This document shows, piece by piece, positions 1 to 11,036 of a stretch of 64,000 nt of DNA (within the stretch, counting starts at the first letter, position 1; each line of letters begins with the position of its first letter). Below the pieces are notes generated by a model, which was given only the letters and a program-made list of their open reading frames with translations, was not told where the DNA came from and did no database searches. The translations under genes and the position numbers were made by a program. Source of the stretch: Artemisia argyi (Eukaryota; Streptophyta; Magnoliopsida; Asterales; Asteraceae); contig CM060697.1 in assembly GCA_030686995.1 (NCBI GenBank), positions 42,689,015 to 42,753,014 on the forward strand, in the 5' to 3' direction.

Positions 1-1
1 T

Positions 2-1543
2 TGTTTCTTGTCCCAAGTTGAACCAACAAGCATTAAACAGGCTTTGAGTGAACCTAGTTGGGTTGAAACTATGCAGGAAGAGATGCAACAATTCAAGAAT
101 CAAGATGTTTGGATCCTTGTTGATCTTCCTACAGGGAAAATTGCTATTGGAACCAAGTGGATATTAAAATGCAAGAGGGATGCAAGAGGTATTGTGGTAA
201 AAAATAAAGCAAGATTGGTGGCTCAAGGTTTCAGACAAGAAGAAGGGATTGACTATATTGAAGTCTTTGCACCAGTTGCTAGGGTTGAGGCAATTAGATT
301 ATTTTTAGCTTTTGCCTCATACTTGGGGTTTAAGGTATATCAGATGGATGTCAAGAGTGCCTTCCTCTATGGCAAAATTGAACAGGAGGTTTATGTCACT
401 CAACCACAAGGCTTTGAAGATCCTCATCATCCTAAGAAGGTGTACAAAGTTGTCAAGGCACTTTATGGACATCACCAAGCACCAAGAGCATGGTATGCTA
501 GCTTGTCTACATTTCTTTTGGAGCATGGCTACAGAAGAGGAGCAATTGAAAAGACACTCTTCATTAAGAAAAACTCCAGGGACATCATTCTAGTACAGGT
601 CTATGTGGATAACATTATTTTTGGGTCCACAAAGGAAGCATGGTGCAGGGAATTTGAAGATTTGATGAAAGATGAATTTCAGATGAGTGCAATGGGGGAA
701 TTAACCTTTTTCTTAGGGCTACAAGTAAAACAACAACCTGAAGGGATTTTTATCCATTAGGAGAAATATGTTAAGGACATCTTGAAAAAGTTTGACTTTG
801 ATCATTTGAGGACTGCTACTACTCCATATGAACCACCCAAGCTTAAAAATCCAAATGAACAAGATGAGGCTGTGAATGTTCACCTCTATAGATCCATGAT
901 AGGATCACTCATGTATCTCACAGCTTCTAGGCCTGACATTACCTTTGCTGTCAGTGCTTGCTCAAGACATCAAGTCACTCCATTGACTTCCCACCTAAAT
1001 GCAGTGAAGAAGATTTTCAAGTACATCAAAGGCCAACCCAAACTAGGCCTCGGGTACCCAAGGGAATCACCATTTATGTTGGAAGCATACACTGATAGTG
1101 ATTATGTAGGAGCTAATTTGGACAGGAAATCCACAACATGAGGTTGTCAATTTCTTGGTAGAAGACTCATCTCTTGGGAGTGCAAGAAACAAACCATTGT
1201 GGCTACTTCTACTACTGAAGCAGAATATGTTGCTGCTGCCAATTGTTGTGGTCAGGTACTTTGGATTCAGAATCAGATGTTGGATTATGGGTTTAACTTC
1301 ATGAACACTAAAATCTACATTGATAATCAAAGTACTATTTCTATTGTTAAAAATCATGTTTTTCATCAGAGAACTAAACATATAGAAATTAGGCACCATT
1401 TTATAAGAGATGCAAGTGAGAAGCATCTAATTCAAGTGCTTAAAATTCATACTGATGATAATGTGGCTGGTTTATTAACAAAAGCTTTTGATGGACCTAG
1501 GTTTAATCACCTAGTTGTCAACATTGGGATGGTCAACCCTTGA
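2..1543 (+). pseudogene. pol: C-terminal copia pol of E: reverse transcriptase and RNase H, inactivated
   Basis: One frame is readable from the window edge to the stop at 1541-1543, interrupted by TAG at 758-760 and TGA at 1139-1141. It begins inside the RT domain (QALSEPSWVETMQEE), passes through QMDVKSAFLYGKI, the polymerase motif, LTFFLGLQV, the DSDY and EAEYVAAA motifs of copia RNase H, and ends with NHLVVNIGMVNP. It aligns along its length with F pol (28130-29671). The catalytic YxDD motif reads YVDN at 602-613, so the second catalytic aspartate is lost; F keeps YVDD. RT would copy element RNA in the virus-like particle, and RNase H would degrade the RNA strand. Two stops and the lost aspartate make this copy non-functional. 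Protease and integrase lie left of the window. Confidence 0.95.
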
Positions 1544-1552
1544 ATGCTATGT

Positions 1553-1610
1553 TTGAGGGGAGGCATAAACCTCAGGGGAGGCATATGCCTCAAGGGAGGA
1601 TTGTACATGT
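1553..1610 (+). other. Purine-rich tracts just after E pol (relic or internal polypurine tract)
   Basis: Three G/A-rich tracts follow the pol stop: GAGGGGAGG at about 1555-1563, AGGGGAGG at about 1574-1581 and AAGGGAGGATTGTACATGTTG near 1592. The third resembles F's true polypurine tract and LTR junction (AGGGGAGGA then TTGTTGGG at 41052-41068). In ordinary copia elements the polypurine tract comes directly after pol. Here about 4 kb of accessory genes follow, so these tracts are either ancestral or work as a second plus-strand primer site. Confidence 0.55.
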
Positions 1611-1990
1611 TGTATATCATGTAGATTATTATTTTTACTAACTTTGTTTTGCAGGTTTCTTACTAATTTTGTACACTATTATGGTTGTCTTTTGTGTTCT
1701 GTTTGAATGTTTGGTTGTAGGTCATGTTCCTGCTGATGAACAAAGATCTACATAACTTTTATCAGTGGAAAAAGATGTAAAATACAAAATAAAAGGATCT
1801 TTCATTATTTAAGAAACAGAAAGTACATGATCAACAACATCAAACATCAGAAGTACAAAAGACACCATCTAACAACACTCAGACAACCAAAACACCACCA
1901 CCTCCCACAGCCCAACCTTCTCTTCCCTTTGCCCATGTCCTTAGGGTCAGGGATCCTCTTGTGGACTCCTCTGGATTGCATGTCCTTATT
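1611..1990. other. Spacer after E pol holding the read-through tail of antisense ORF 1
   Basis: No sense ORF is supported. The - strand continues the antisense ORF 1 frame beyond its stop at 1991-1993 and reaches a basic KDMGKGKR stretch near 1920. That tail matches the GKGK-type C-termini of the two other antisense ORFs. The rest is A/T-rich, with CA-rich runs around 1855-1900. Confidence 0.5.
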
Positions 1991-2335
1991 CTAGACCTTG
2001 GGAGCAGCAAGTCCAAGGACAACCTTCAATGGACCCTTGTTCTTTTTAGAGGACTGTGGCTCTTCAGGGACAGAGATCTTCCTCATATCAGCACAAACTC
2101 TCTCCATCTCACTTGTAAGGAATGCTGTGACAGGAGTAAAATCAGGGACAACAACAGCAAGAGGAGTTGGAGCTACCTCTGCTTCCTCTGTTTCTTCTGG
2201 TGAGGATGGAGATGGACAAAACTCAGAAGGTCCTTCACCAAGATAGTAGTATGCTCTTTGTATTTGAGGAATGTCAAAGTTGGAATCAGATGAAGAATCA
2301 GAGGAAATATCAATAATTTTGGGGTTTAATTTCAT
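1991..2335 (-). pseudogene. Antisense accessory ORF 1 of E, N-terminal SIM-like motif, C-terminus cut by a stop
   Basis: The ORF of 114 residues runs against the direction of the element. It starts MKLNPKIIDISSDSSSDSN: a proline, then IIDI followed by a Ser/Asp run, which fits the consensus of a SUMO-interacting motif. The middle is acidic and proline-rich (SPSSPEETEEAE). The end, KVVLGLAAPKV, aligns with KIVIGLPCP in antisense ORF 2 and KQVLGLACP in the F antisense ORF. The stop at 1991-1993 is probably premature, because the GKGKR tail lies downstream in frame. A TATA-like box (minus-strand TATATAG, 2416-2422) lies about 80 nt upstream of the start codon. It is a divergent relative of antisense ORF 2, as if the antisense gene were duplicated in E. 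Function unknown; a role in binding SUMOylated nuclear protein is inference only. Confidence 0.6.
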
Positions 2336-2764
2336 GATTGGGGTGTTTAGAAAGGCTTTGGTGTGATGTTATTAGTGTATTATTGGACTGTGAGTAGGTT
2401 ATGCCTTGAAGACTTCTATATAAAGACTTGATTTGGGATTAATATGGGTACATGCAAGTTAATGGGAGGTAGTTGAGTCAGCAGCAATTACTAATTGTGA
2501 ATTTTTCCATTTAAGTGGATTCTTCGGATGAAAGTCACTTGGGTTTGACCAATTGCTGCTGATAACATCTACTTTATTCTTAAGTTTGTTCCTGCTGATG
2601 GTTTATAAAAGATTAATTTATTCAGGGGAATGCAAATCTTTCAGAAGTATAACAATCAAGTAAAGACAAACAAGGCAAAATGTTTATTGATTCTTCAGAT
2701 GTACAAACAGGAATAAGATTGAAAGATTCATACAAGTAAAACAAGCCTATCAATCCTAGAATTC
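2336..2764. promoter_or_regulatory. Spacer between the two antisense ORFs of E, putative minus-strand promoter and inverted repeat
   Basis: No ORF is supported. It contains a minus-strand TATA-like box at 2416-2422, the right distance upstream of antisense ORF 1. It also has a perfect 11-bp inverted repeat, CAGCAGCAATT at 2479-2489 and AATTGCTGCTG at 2551-2561. Variants of the word CTGCTGATG occur here (around 2556 and 2589) and throughout E. Confidence 0.35.
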
Positions 2765-3295
2765 CTATTCTACTTTGCCCTTGCCCTTGTCTTCCACTAT
2801 CCTCTCCTTGCCTTTGTTGTTGTTGAAGATTCCTTGCTGCTGAGGACAGGGCAACCCAATCACAATTTTTCTTGTCTTTGGCAATGGTGGATTTAACTTT
2901 CTTCTTATTGATGGTCGCCTTGGACGAGAGGATTGGGGCTTCTCAGGGGTTGTTGGGTTGTAGAGTGTATCACTCTCAACATCCTCTTCATCAGAAGAAG
3001 TGCAGATGAAGGGAGATTCAGTAGGATTGGGGACTCTGTTTGCCCTCTCTAGTGCATTCCACTGTCTCTCCATCTCTCTCTAGTATTCAGGATCATCAAT
3101 TTCAGAAGGGTATGGTGGAAGATCTTCTGATGATGATGAACTTGGAGCAGGTATATGATGTCTCTTCTTTTTGGCTTGCTCTTTTGTGAGACCCCATGGG
3201 AGAGTTGGCATTCTGAGTGGTGATAGGGATGTTAGTGACTCTGATGAATCAGATGAGTCAGAAGCAAGATTGATGATACTCGGATTGGATACCAT
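2765..3295 (-). pseudogene. Antisense accessory ORF 2 of E, SIM-like N-terminus and basic GKGK tail, one in-frame stop
   Basis: The start codon is at 3295. The frame is open to 3080, where a TAG interrupts it, and continues in the same frame to the stop at 2765: about 176 codons in all. The N-terminus MVSNPSIINLASDSSDSSES has a proline followed by IINL and a Ser/Asp run (SUMO-interacting consensus). The middle contains KEQAKKKRHH, a possible nuclear localisation signal, and a second acidic patch (TSSDEEDVESD). The C-terminus has RRPSIRRK, then KIVIGLPCPQQQ, and ends DKGKGKVE. This end aligns residue by residue with the F antisense ORF (QVLGLACPRKQ...EGKGKRPME), which is strong evidence that the frame is a real gene and not a shadow. 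It stands head to head with the sense accessory ORF at 3837. Function unknown. Confidence 0.7.
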
Positions 3296-3836
3296 GATTC
3301 TTAATTGATTGGTGGAATTGTAATTAGGGATTTCTATTGTTAAAGTTGTGTGGAGATATTTGGGGATAATTACCTTATATTTATAAGATCACCCAAACCG
3401 TGTGTATTTATTACCATAAATTCGTGGTGGTTTGGAGATAATTAAAGGTGAATCGATATTTGAATTAAGAGATTTTCAAAGATATTTGGTTACCACTGAA
3501 GTTGTGATACTGCTGATTGATCCTGCGGATGGGCTTAATAAATGGTTGACCGTAGTCAATGATTGACTTATTTCTACGGATTGACCATTTGGTTTCTGCC
3601 GTTTGACTTGGTTTCAGCTGACGAGTCAGTTTAATTGCGATATTTCAAAGTCGATTATTGGTCAAAGATTGGTTTCCATAATTTTTGCCAGTTACACTCC
3701 ACGTTTGGTAACTTACCATAATTAACCTCAACGTGCATATCCCACTCACAATTAACTAATTCCCTCTCGCTATAAAATTTTAAAACCATTTCAACATTAT
3801 TCAGCACTCCCAACCCTAATTTCTTCTTCTCAATCA
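3296..3836. promoter_or_regulatory. Putative bidirectional promoter of E between antisense ORF 2 and sense accessory ORF
   Basis: The 541-bp gap separates divergent start codons. On the minus strand TATAAATATA lies at 3376-3385, about 80-90 nt before antisense ORF 2. On the plus strand TATAAAAT lies at 3771-3778, about 60 nt before the sense ATG. GCTGACGAGTCAG at 3617-3629 is a near-palindrome containing the TGACG core of plant bZIP sites. The matching gap in F has GCTGACGTGTCAG at nearly the same distance from its sense ATG. Function is inferred from these shared features. Confidence 0.5.
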
Positions 3837-5748
3837 ATGGTTGAACTACTTTTCAAAGGTGATCATAACAAACTTGCTTTCCTTGGTCGTGGTAAGGGTG
3901 ATGATGACTATATGGGAATGATGGAATTTCTCCAAAGATCCAAGATTCATTATGCCTTAATTCATTATCCAAATGTTATTCATGAATCTCTGGTTATACA
4001 ATTTTGGCAAACGGCAAGGACGAGGACTGTTGATGATGGACCAACAGAGATTATTGCTATGGTAGATGGGGAAGAATGTGTAATCACTGAGTCATTGGTC
4101 AGATTTCAACTACAATTGGATGATGAAGGTGGGGTGAGCGAATTAACTAAGGAAGAAATACTTGCAGGTCTTCGGTGGTTATAGTGGTGATGGGAAAGTG
4201 TGGTACAAGAATTTGTTTTGCCCTAAATGGAGGTTTTTGACACACACTTTGCTTCAGTGTATGAGTTCTAAGTCTGGTGGATGGGATCAATTTTCAACAG
4301 ACATTGCTCTTGCCATTGTGTGTCTCTCTCTGGGAAGAACCTTCAACTTTTCTAAGTATATATTTAATGAAATGCTTGGTAATGTTAAGGATACCAAACT
4401 TAAATATTTAATGTATCCTAGGTTTCTTCAAATTATTTTAGGCATTCAGACCACTGACCCTACCCATTTGCATGTTAAGGGTTTATCAAGAAAGCTTTTT
4501 GCTCAAATGAAAATCAAATATATAGGATAACACAGACCCTTACTTCCTGCTATGTTTCCTGTTGGCAATGCTCCTGATGGAGTAGCTGCTGATGCAGCTG
4601 CTGATGCCCCTGTGGGCAATGCTCCTGATGGTGAAGCTGCTGGTGGTCAGGATCTTCCTGATGCTCAAGCACTAGAGGATTCCCCTGATAGGACTAAAGT
4701 TGCTACTGATGCAAGTGCATCAGTTGCTCCTGATGTTCAGTCACCACCCTCTCCTAGGTCACCCACACCTATACCTTCACCAATGGATAATACTTCTCCT
4801 GAGCATGTGCTCAATGAGAACTTAGGCCCTGACCAACCTGTACATTCTCCACAATTTACAAGACTTTCAACACCTAGTCCCTTGAGACCTAATTTTGAAG
4901 ATCATATTGATGTAGATGTAGATTTAGATTATTCTACTCATAGGACAAATGATGCTTCCAATACCACAGATATCCCTGTTGGTGGAACTGAAGGTCCTGT
5001 TACTCTTACTTCTTTGTCTGTTTTGTTGAACAGGTATATGAATAAGGTGGACAAATTGGAAAAGGATCTGAATTTCACCAAAAAGAATCTTAGTGAAGCA
5101 GTTCTAACTCTCATTAGAAGAGTCAAGAAGTTGGAGGTTAAGCTCAAGAACAGGAAGAGAAAAGGTGATGTGTGTGAATCAGATGGTGAGTCTACAAAGG
5201 CATCTGAGACAATTGATTTGGAAGGACTTGAACTTCTTGCTGCTATCACACTCGATACTGTTCAGAAGGATGCTCCTGATACTAGGCCTGCACCACCTAC
5301 TCATTCTGCTGATAAAAGTGTTCAAAAGGATTCAAGAGTAATTTATGTCAGGAGAAAGCACTCTGCTAATAAGACTTCTGCAGATGCTTCTAGGAAGGAA
5401 GTTATTGCTGATCCCATGCCAGAAGTGGTTACTCATGATACATCAGCAGATATACAAGTTTAGTGTCCTGCTGTTTCTACTGATAAGCATTATGTTCCTC
5501 ATGAGGCTGCTTCAATTCAGAAAGATAAAGGAAAGTCCATCATGGTTGTCCAGGACATTCCTTCAAGAGTGAAGACAAAAGAGGAACTTGTTAAAGAGAA
5601 GCTTAGTGAGCTTGTTGCAGCAAACTTGCAAGCTAAATAGGATGCTCCAGAAACAAAGATTCAGTTGGACATGAAAGCCTCAGAAGAACTTGCTAGGAAA
5701 ATCCAGGCTGATTTGGATAAAATGGGAACTCCATTTACTAGTACTCTG
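3837..5748 (+). pseudogene. Sense accessory ORF of E (Sirevirus 3' ORF), first part, broken
   Basis: It starts MVELLFKGDHNKLA at 3837. The frame shifts near 4165 (frame 3837 to frame 4162), then in-frame stops follow at 4528-4530, 5461-5463 and 5638-5640. The N-terminal third is globular and aligns with F: FLQRSKIHYALIHYPNV, WDQFSTDIALAIVCLSLGR, FNFSKYIFNEMLG, YLMYPRFLQ. Next come an Ala/Asp/Pro-rich spacer (4552-4980), a coiled-coil-like stretch (MNKVDKLEKDLNFTKKNLSEAVLTL is the core, 5036-5150) with basic KLKNRKRK, and a charged C-terminal part. It continues in phase at 59276 beyond D. Asteraceae databases often label such proteins 'synaptobrevin, longin-like' or leave them unnamed. I see no longin fold signature or transmembrane segment, so neither a SNARE nor an envelope role is supported. 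Function unknown. Confidence 0.75.
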
Positions 5749-5753
5749 CCTGC

Positions 5754-7823
5754 TGATTGGTGCTAAACAGTCAACTTAAATTGACCAAGTAAATGGTCAA
5801 CAAAGTCAAACTCTCTAGACCAATACTCCGGTGATAGTATAGTGTGTCCCCGGGTCGTTAAGTCCCAGCGAGATTGAAATGGTGCTTATTTGAAATCGTT
5901 TAGGAATGAGTGGCACTGAGGACAGTAGACCAGATGATATGGAATTGATTTTGCTACTGTTATTTTGGTATTCACACAATGATATAATATTCACAAAAAT
6001 CAGATATACAGATATATGCACAAATTTACAATTTGGAATCACGTAACAGAAAAGTGGAATTTGGTGAATTACAAACTACAGGGGGTGCTTTTGAAACTTT
6101 TGAAATTTAAAATTAAAAGAAAATTGAAAATGAAAGTGAAATTATAAAAATGATTATTTTACTATTTAAATGTTATTTAATTAATTAAACTATTTAAAAT
6201 CTAATTAAAACCTAATTTAAATTAACTAAAAATTACAAGGATTACAAATTAGACTAAAAATTTGCAAAAATATTTTCTAAACCTTAAATTGAACTTGAAG
6301 AAAGTATAAAAAATAAAAATAAATATTTTTGTATTTTTATGGATTTTTTATTAATTAAAAACTATTTAACTTAATTAAACTAATTAAATTACTTTAAATT
6401 ACAATTAATACTAAATTAACTTAGAAAATTATGAGAAAATTTATAAAATTATTTAACCATCACAGGAATCCTACAAAATTATAAAAACTTCTAAAAATTA
6501 TGTTTAAGGCTAATCCACTAATTAATTACTTTTTAATTACTTTAAATTTAATTTAAATAATTAAAATAAGAAAAATGGAAAATGAATAGTAGAGATTAAA
6601 AGTATATTTTATAAAAGTCTATTATACTATATTAGAGCTAGGAAAAATATAAAAACTAGGTTTTACTTTATAAAAACTAAATATGCTATTTAATACTTAA
6701 TATTAATTAATAATTAAGAAAACTAATATTAAATCTAATAAATACTAAATGACAAAATAAAAATCTAGAAAAATTACTGAAATTACTTTAATATAAATGG
6801 TAATTAATAAAAATATAAAAAAGCTAAGTACTTAACACAAAAATAAAAGTAAAAATTAAAATTTAAATTACATTAAATAGAAACTATCACTTAATTTAAA
6901 TTTGATTTTTCTTGATTTTTCTTTTAGAAAACTATTTTATACCTAAAAACAAACACATTTTGTGAAAACAATTTTTTTACAACTTGAAAATAAGCTGAGA
7001 ATAAGCTCAAAAGTTTACACAGTTGACTTTGGTTGACTTTTAGTAGAAATCAGCCTTGGTGTGGTCCACAAGGGTAAAACTTGGTTCCAATAAGATCAAT
7101 GTACTTATGTGAGCTAAAAACAATCAAAAGATTCCACAGAATAATCCAATAAGCTCAGAATAAGCAATTCACAAAACCAAATGCTACTTAGATTGGGACA
7201 GAGTTTAGGGCTTGATTCAAGTGGGGTCCACTGGTCATGGGGTCAAACTTATGGTCAAATTAGGAAACCTACTAGGAAGGGGGTAGAGAAAACCTAAAAC
7301 TAAGGTGTGGGGACCACTGTGGTGGCCACAAATCACCACAAAAGGTGGGGTGGTGACTGAGAACTACTGATGCAGGGCAAACAGCAAGCCCTGCAGCCCT
7401 CTTTGAAGGGTTGTGGGGCTCACACAAAAATTGTCAAAAATAGTATGACAATGGGATTTTGAAGTTAAGCTAGGAGACTAACTAATCTGAAAAGTACAAG
7501 TCCTAAAACTCAACTCAAAATTCTATAAAATTCCTACAATTTTTGGAAAAACCTGAGATTTGCTACTTTTGACTTTTTGAGATGAACTTGTAAATTGACT
7601 TTTCTGAGTTTGAAATCACTCTCACTGATTTAAACAGTTATCTTAAGCTAAAAGTTAATGAAATTAAGCTACAATTATACCTAATGCAATGAAATGGATG
7701 GGTTGGGGGTCTAAAATCCTTGACAGTTAACTGTCAAGGGTTTTGGAAATGGATTTTGACTATTGCTATGAAAATGAGCAAAGTAAGGATTGTTTGAAGT
7801 TAATTAGGACTTAGGTGAGTTGT
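5754..7823 (-). repeat. D 3' LTR, segment 1 of 3
   Basis: This is the left part of D's left LTR, ending at A's target GTTGT (7819-7823). It matches 45735-47481 plus the start of 57001-57324 with scattered substitutions. Very A/T-rich from 6080 to 6960. It includes the uninterrupted version of C's target (around 7490-7500). A short palindrome CTTGACAGTTAACTGTCAAG lies near 7719-7738. No gene is supported. Confidence 0.92.
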
Positions 7824-10800
7824 TGTAACACCCCGAAATTGGATTACGCAGCGGAAGTCTAATCGGGGTCATTACAGTTTAGTACACAGTCATACTCATA
7901 GAAAACAATTCAAAAGATTGTCAATATCATTCCATGAAAACTCAAATATTCAGAGTTACAAACATTTTTCCAAAATGTTAAGTGTTTCACAAAAGTGGTA
8001 ATGAGTTTGTAAAGAATGATATAATTATTGAAATCAAGGGAGGTCCTGTGCCCTTTGCCAGCTCCGTGCCGCCATGCTTGCTAATTTCCTGAGATAAACA
8101 TGCTTAAAAAGTCAACACAAAGGTTGAGTGAATCCATAGTAGTTTAAATAGTAATAGTGTGAACACAAGTCAAGCATTTGAAATAAACAAGCAATGAGAG
8201 ACAGGTCTTGACTAAATCGGGTGTAATATTGCTCCTAAGCCTCACGAAACGCAAGCCTTAACATTGATTTGACATATCAAAAAGATAATAATAATCATCT
8301 ACGCCACAGCGGATGTAAATGACAAGGGGCCCTCGGTGACAGGAAATGTGCCAAATTTCCATAATACCTCGAATATAGCACACCTCCTGCCAAGTGATCA
8401 CCTTGACAGAGGCGGGCTGCCATTCCAATAGATCTATCAACTATATTCGCGCTCACTCGCAAGTGATTAAGGTTCGTGATATAAGGGACTTGTAGCGCAG
8501 GTGTCAACTTAGGCAATATCAGGTGATAACAGCATACAGAAAAATACTTGTGTTCGATTTATAGCATGTATCTCCCCACGTTGTTTAAAAACAATTAAAA
8601 TGTGGGACCATGAACTCACCTGAAAGGTGCGTGTGAATCACAACGGTGCTCAAAAGTAATAGTGTATTGCTATGGCTAGCAATGAAATTCCTCCGACTTG
8701 CGACCTAAAAATATATTGTAACCGGTGTTTTAGATTCGTGTCATAAATGACGTGTAATATATCACGTGTAAGGTGATATCCGTTTGGGTGTCTTAAAATA
8801 TATTCCAAATAACTTTACGTAGTTATTTGTCAGTGTTGATATGAATCGGTGTTTGATTAAATATTATCTCGTTATGAAAATAATATTGTTAAAAATATTT
8901 ACGATTAAATATTTTTAATAGAGTTATATATATTAAAGTTTAAGTAATATATATATATATAAAATTATAAAAGTATATAAATTATAAGAATAGGTCTTGT
9001 CACAAATCAACCCTTAACTTTTACAAAAATTATATCTTTTACCCTTTGGTTAATAATAGTTACAATATGGTCCTTTTTGAGTCTTTTTACATATCTTTCC
9101 CTTTACTTTAGAAAATTACGGTTTATACCCCTTAATTACTTACAATTCGGCAGTTTCAAAAATAGTCCGAAGATTTTCATGTTTTGACACTTTTAGTCCC
9201 TCAACGTGGGACTTTTACAAACATAGTCCAAAAATTAAGTTTTGAAAAGTTAACTTTTATTTTATAAAAGTTACTACCTTTACTCCTTTTTATTTGCAAA
9301 AACTCGGTTTTATGAAATTAGTTACCACTTGAAACTAGTAAGTTTTTCATTCGAAAATTCCACAAGGTTTTGTGTTGGGCTCGTTAGCCCGGTAAGGCCC
9401 ATATGGGTGTTTTTCTTTGTTCTAAAATTTAGTTCGACTAGCATAAGTTTTCGGTCTATTAATCGTGGTTTGAAATCGTATTAGCTTTGCATGTTTGGTG
9501 TTCTTGGTTGAGTTCGAGCCAAATAATGGGAGGGTCGAAGAAAATACATACGTTATACGTGTAGAAAATAATTGGTGAGAGCTTTTCTAGTGGTTTCGAG
9601 TCATGTGGTGAAATGATGGTGTAGTGAAAATAACGAAATATCATATGTGTGTCGAGTGAATATGCATGCTACGATTCAAAATAAAATGGGATAGTAAACT
9701 TACAACACCAAGAATTTGGTGGTGAAGAGGTCGAGCGTATGAGACAAAGGAACAAGCAAACATGGTACTCTTCTCGCGTCTAGTAATCTCTTTAACCAAT
9801 AGCTACCCAACTTGCACTCTCGATCCAAACTTGGCGTGTGTGTCCCATACTCGTTCGGTTGTAACCAAGAAATGAAGCAAGGAGTTTTGTGATTTGGTAA
9901 GCTTGATGTAACTTTGGGTGTGTGAGAAATTATGCATTAAATGAAGCTTATATAGGAGGTTGAGGGTGGTTGGATGTTCCTAGAATCACAACATCCATCG
10001 AGAGGTCAAGTCCTACTCGACAAACTTGTCTTGGTCTCCCTTGTGTTGTCTAATCGAATTGTAAGGGTTTTGAGGGCTACACTCTTCAAGTCAAAGCTAG
10101 GTTCTAGCACAAATAGGCATGTGTGTAAGTTATGTTGGAGGAAATGAGACACTCGACCCAATGGTCAAAGTGTTTTCGGTGTGCAAAGCTAAGGACCAAG
10201 GGACGGACGGCTCATGTGTAACTTCTTGTCTCTTGATACTAAGTCAATGGGAGACATGGTACTTGATGTCAAAGGAATGGGGAATCATGGTGGAAGTAAT
10301 GTTCGTAAATTCAAGAAAGCCATGGGGGTTGGTTCGTTTGGGTGGTAGGCTACGCAAGAAAGAATGAAACGAAAATGGACAACCACAGCCATTGGGCTTA
10401 TTCGCAAAGCCCAAACCAAAACACATGTAACTAAATCTCAAGTGGGCTTGTGACATATTCGGCCCATGGATAAAAAGGATTTAAATGTCGTGCGGGCTTA
10501 GGGTGAGATCCGGCCTAAAATATCGGGGTATCGGTGTCGTAAAATGTGTGAAATATATTTCGGTGTCGGTTCGTGATAACCGTAAGTATGTAAACGGTGT
10601 CATCGTTTGTATTTATATACTTATAGGTATATAATAATAATAATGATTTGTGAAAGTTAATATATATATATATATATAATATAAATATATATATTAGGAA
10701 AAATCTCGGTGTTCAATTTGGGTGTCGGGTCGCAAGTGGAGTTACCGGTGTTAACCCCGTTGGGTGATATCCAAGAGTGACTTTCGGGTGATATCGGGTG

Positions 10801-10998
10801 ACAAAACATAATCGGGTGTTAAACAAACGGTGATCAAAACATTTGGGTGCTTAAACAAACAGTAAACATAACAATCGTGTGTTCAAACAAACAGTGTCTT
10901 ATGTGAAAATTTTTAAATTTGCCCGCAAAATAGCTTAGTTAAGAGTAATGTTGTCAATTAGCATTAATAAATGACCTGGGATTTTACGGTGTATTACA
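7824..10998 (-). repeat. A 3' LTR
   Basis: Near-identical to 17670-20847. Minus-strand TATATAAG at 9947-9954 (repeated at 19801-19808) is the likely core promoter. The region 8990-9260 contains a loosely repeated 35-45 bp phrase built on GGTCC/AGTCC and ACTTTTACAAA. The region 10510-10900 carries many copies of the word CGGTGT or CGGGTGTT. A dinucleotide TA run lies around 10660-10680. No gene is supported; short ORFs here recur in the other LTR copy only because the LTR is duplicated. Confidence 0.95.
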
Positions 10999-11036
10999 GT
11001 ACCCACCCGTTAGATTGGATTCGTCCCGGAATCCAA
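10999..11036 (-). other. A polypurine tract and pre-PPT hairpin
   Basis: On the minus strand the tract AACGGGTGGGTAC abuts the 3' LTR. Just before it lies an 8-bp perfect stem TTGGATTC/GAATCCAA around a six-base loop of CGGGAC type (11015-11036). The hairpin overlaps the last codons of pol (LDSGTNPI then stop). The same GGGAC-type loop, with a different but still paired stem, occurs at the same place in B and C. Confidence 0.65.

Noticed and set aside
3837..5748. Envelope (retrovirus-like) function for the Sirevirus accessory ORF
   Set aside because: No signal peptide, transmembrane segment or glycosylation-rich surface region seen; the position alone is not evidence.
5815..6042. ORF repeated at 45796-46023
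   Set aside because: Duplicate due to the paired D LTRs; A/T-rich LTR sequence without protein features.
8258..8516. ORFs repeated at 18104-18362
   Set aside because: Duplicate due to the two A LTRs; overlapping frames without conserved pattern.
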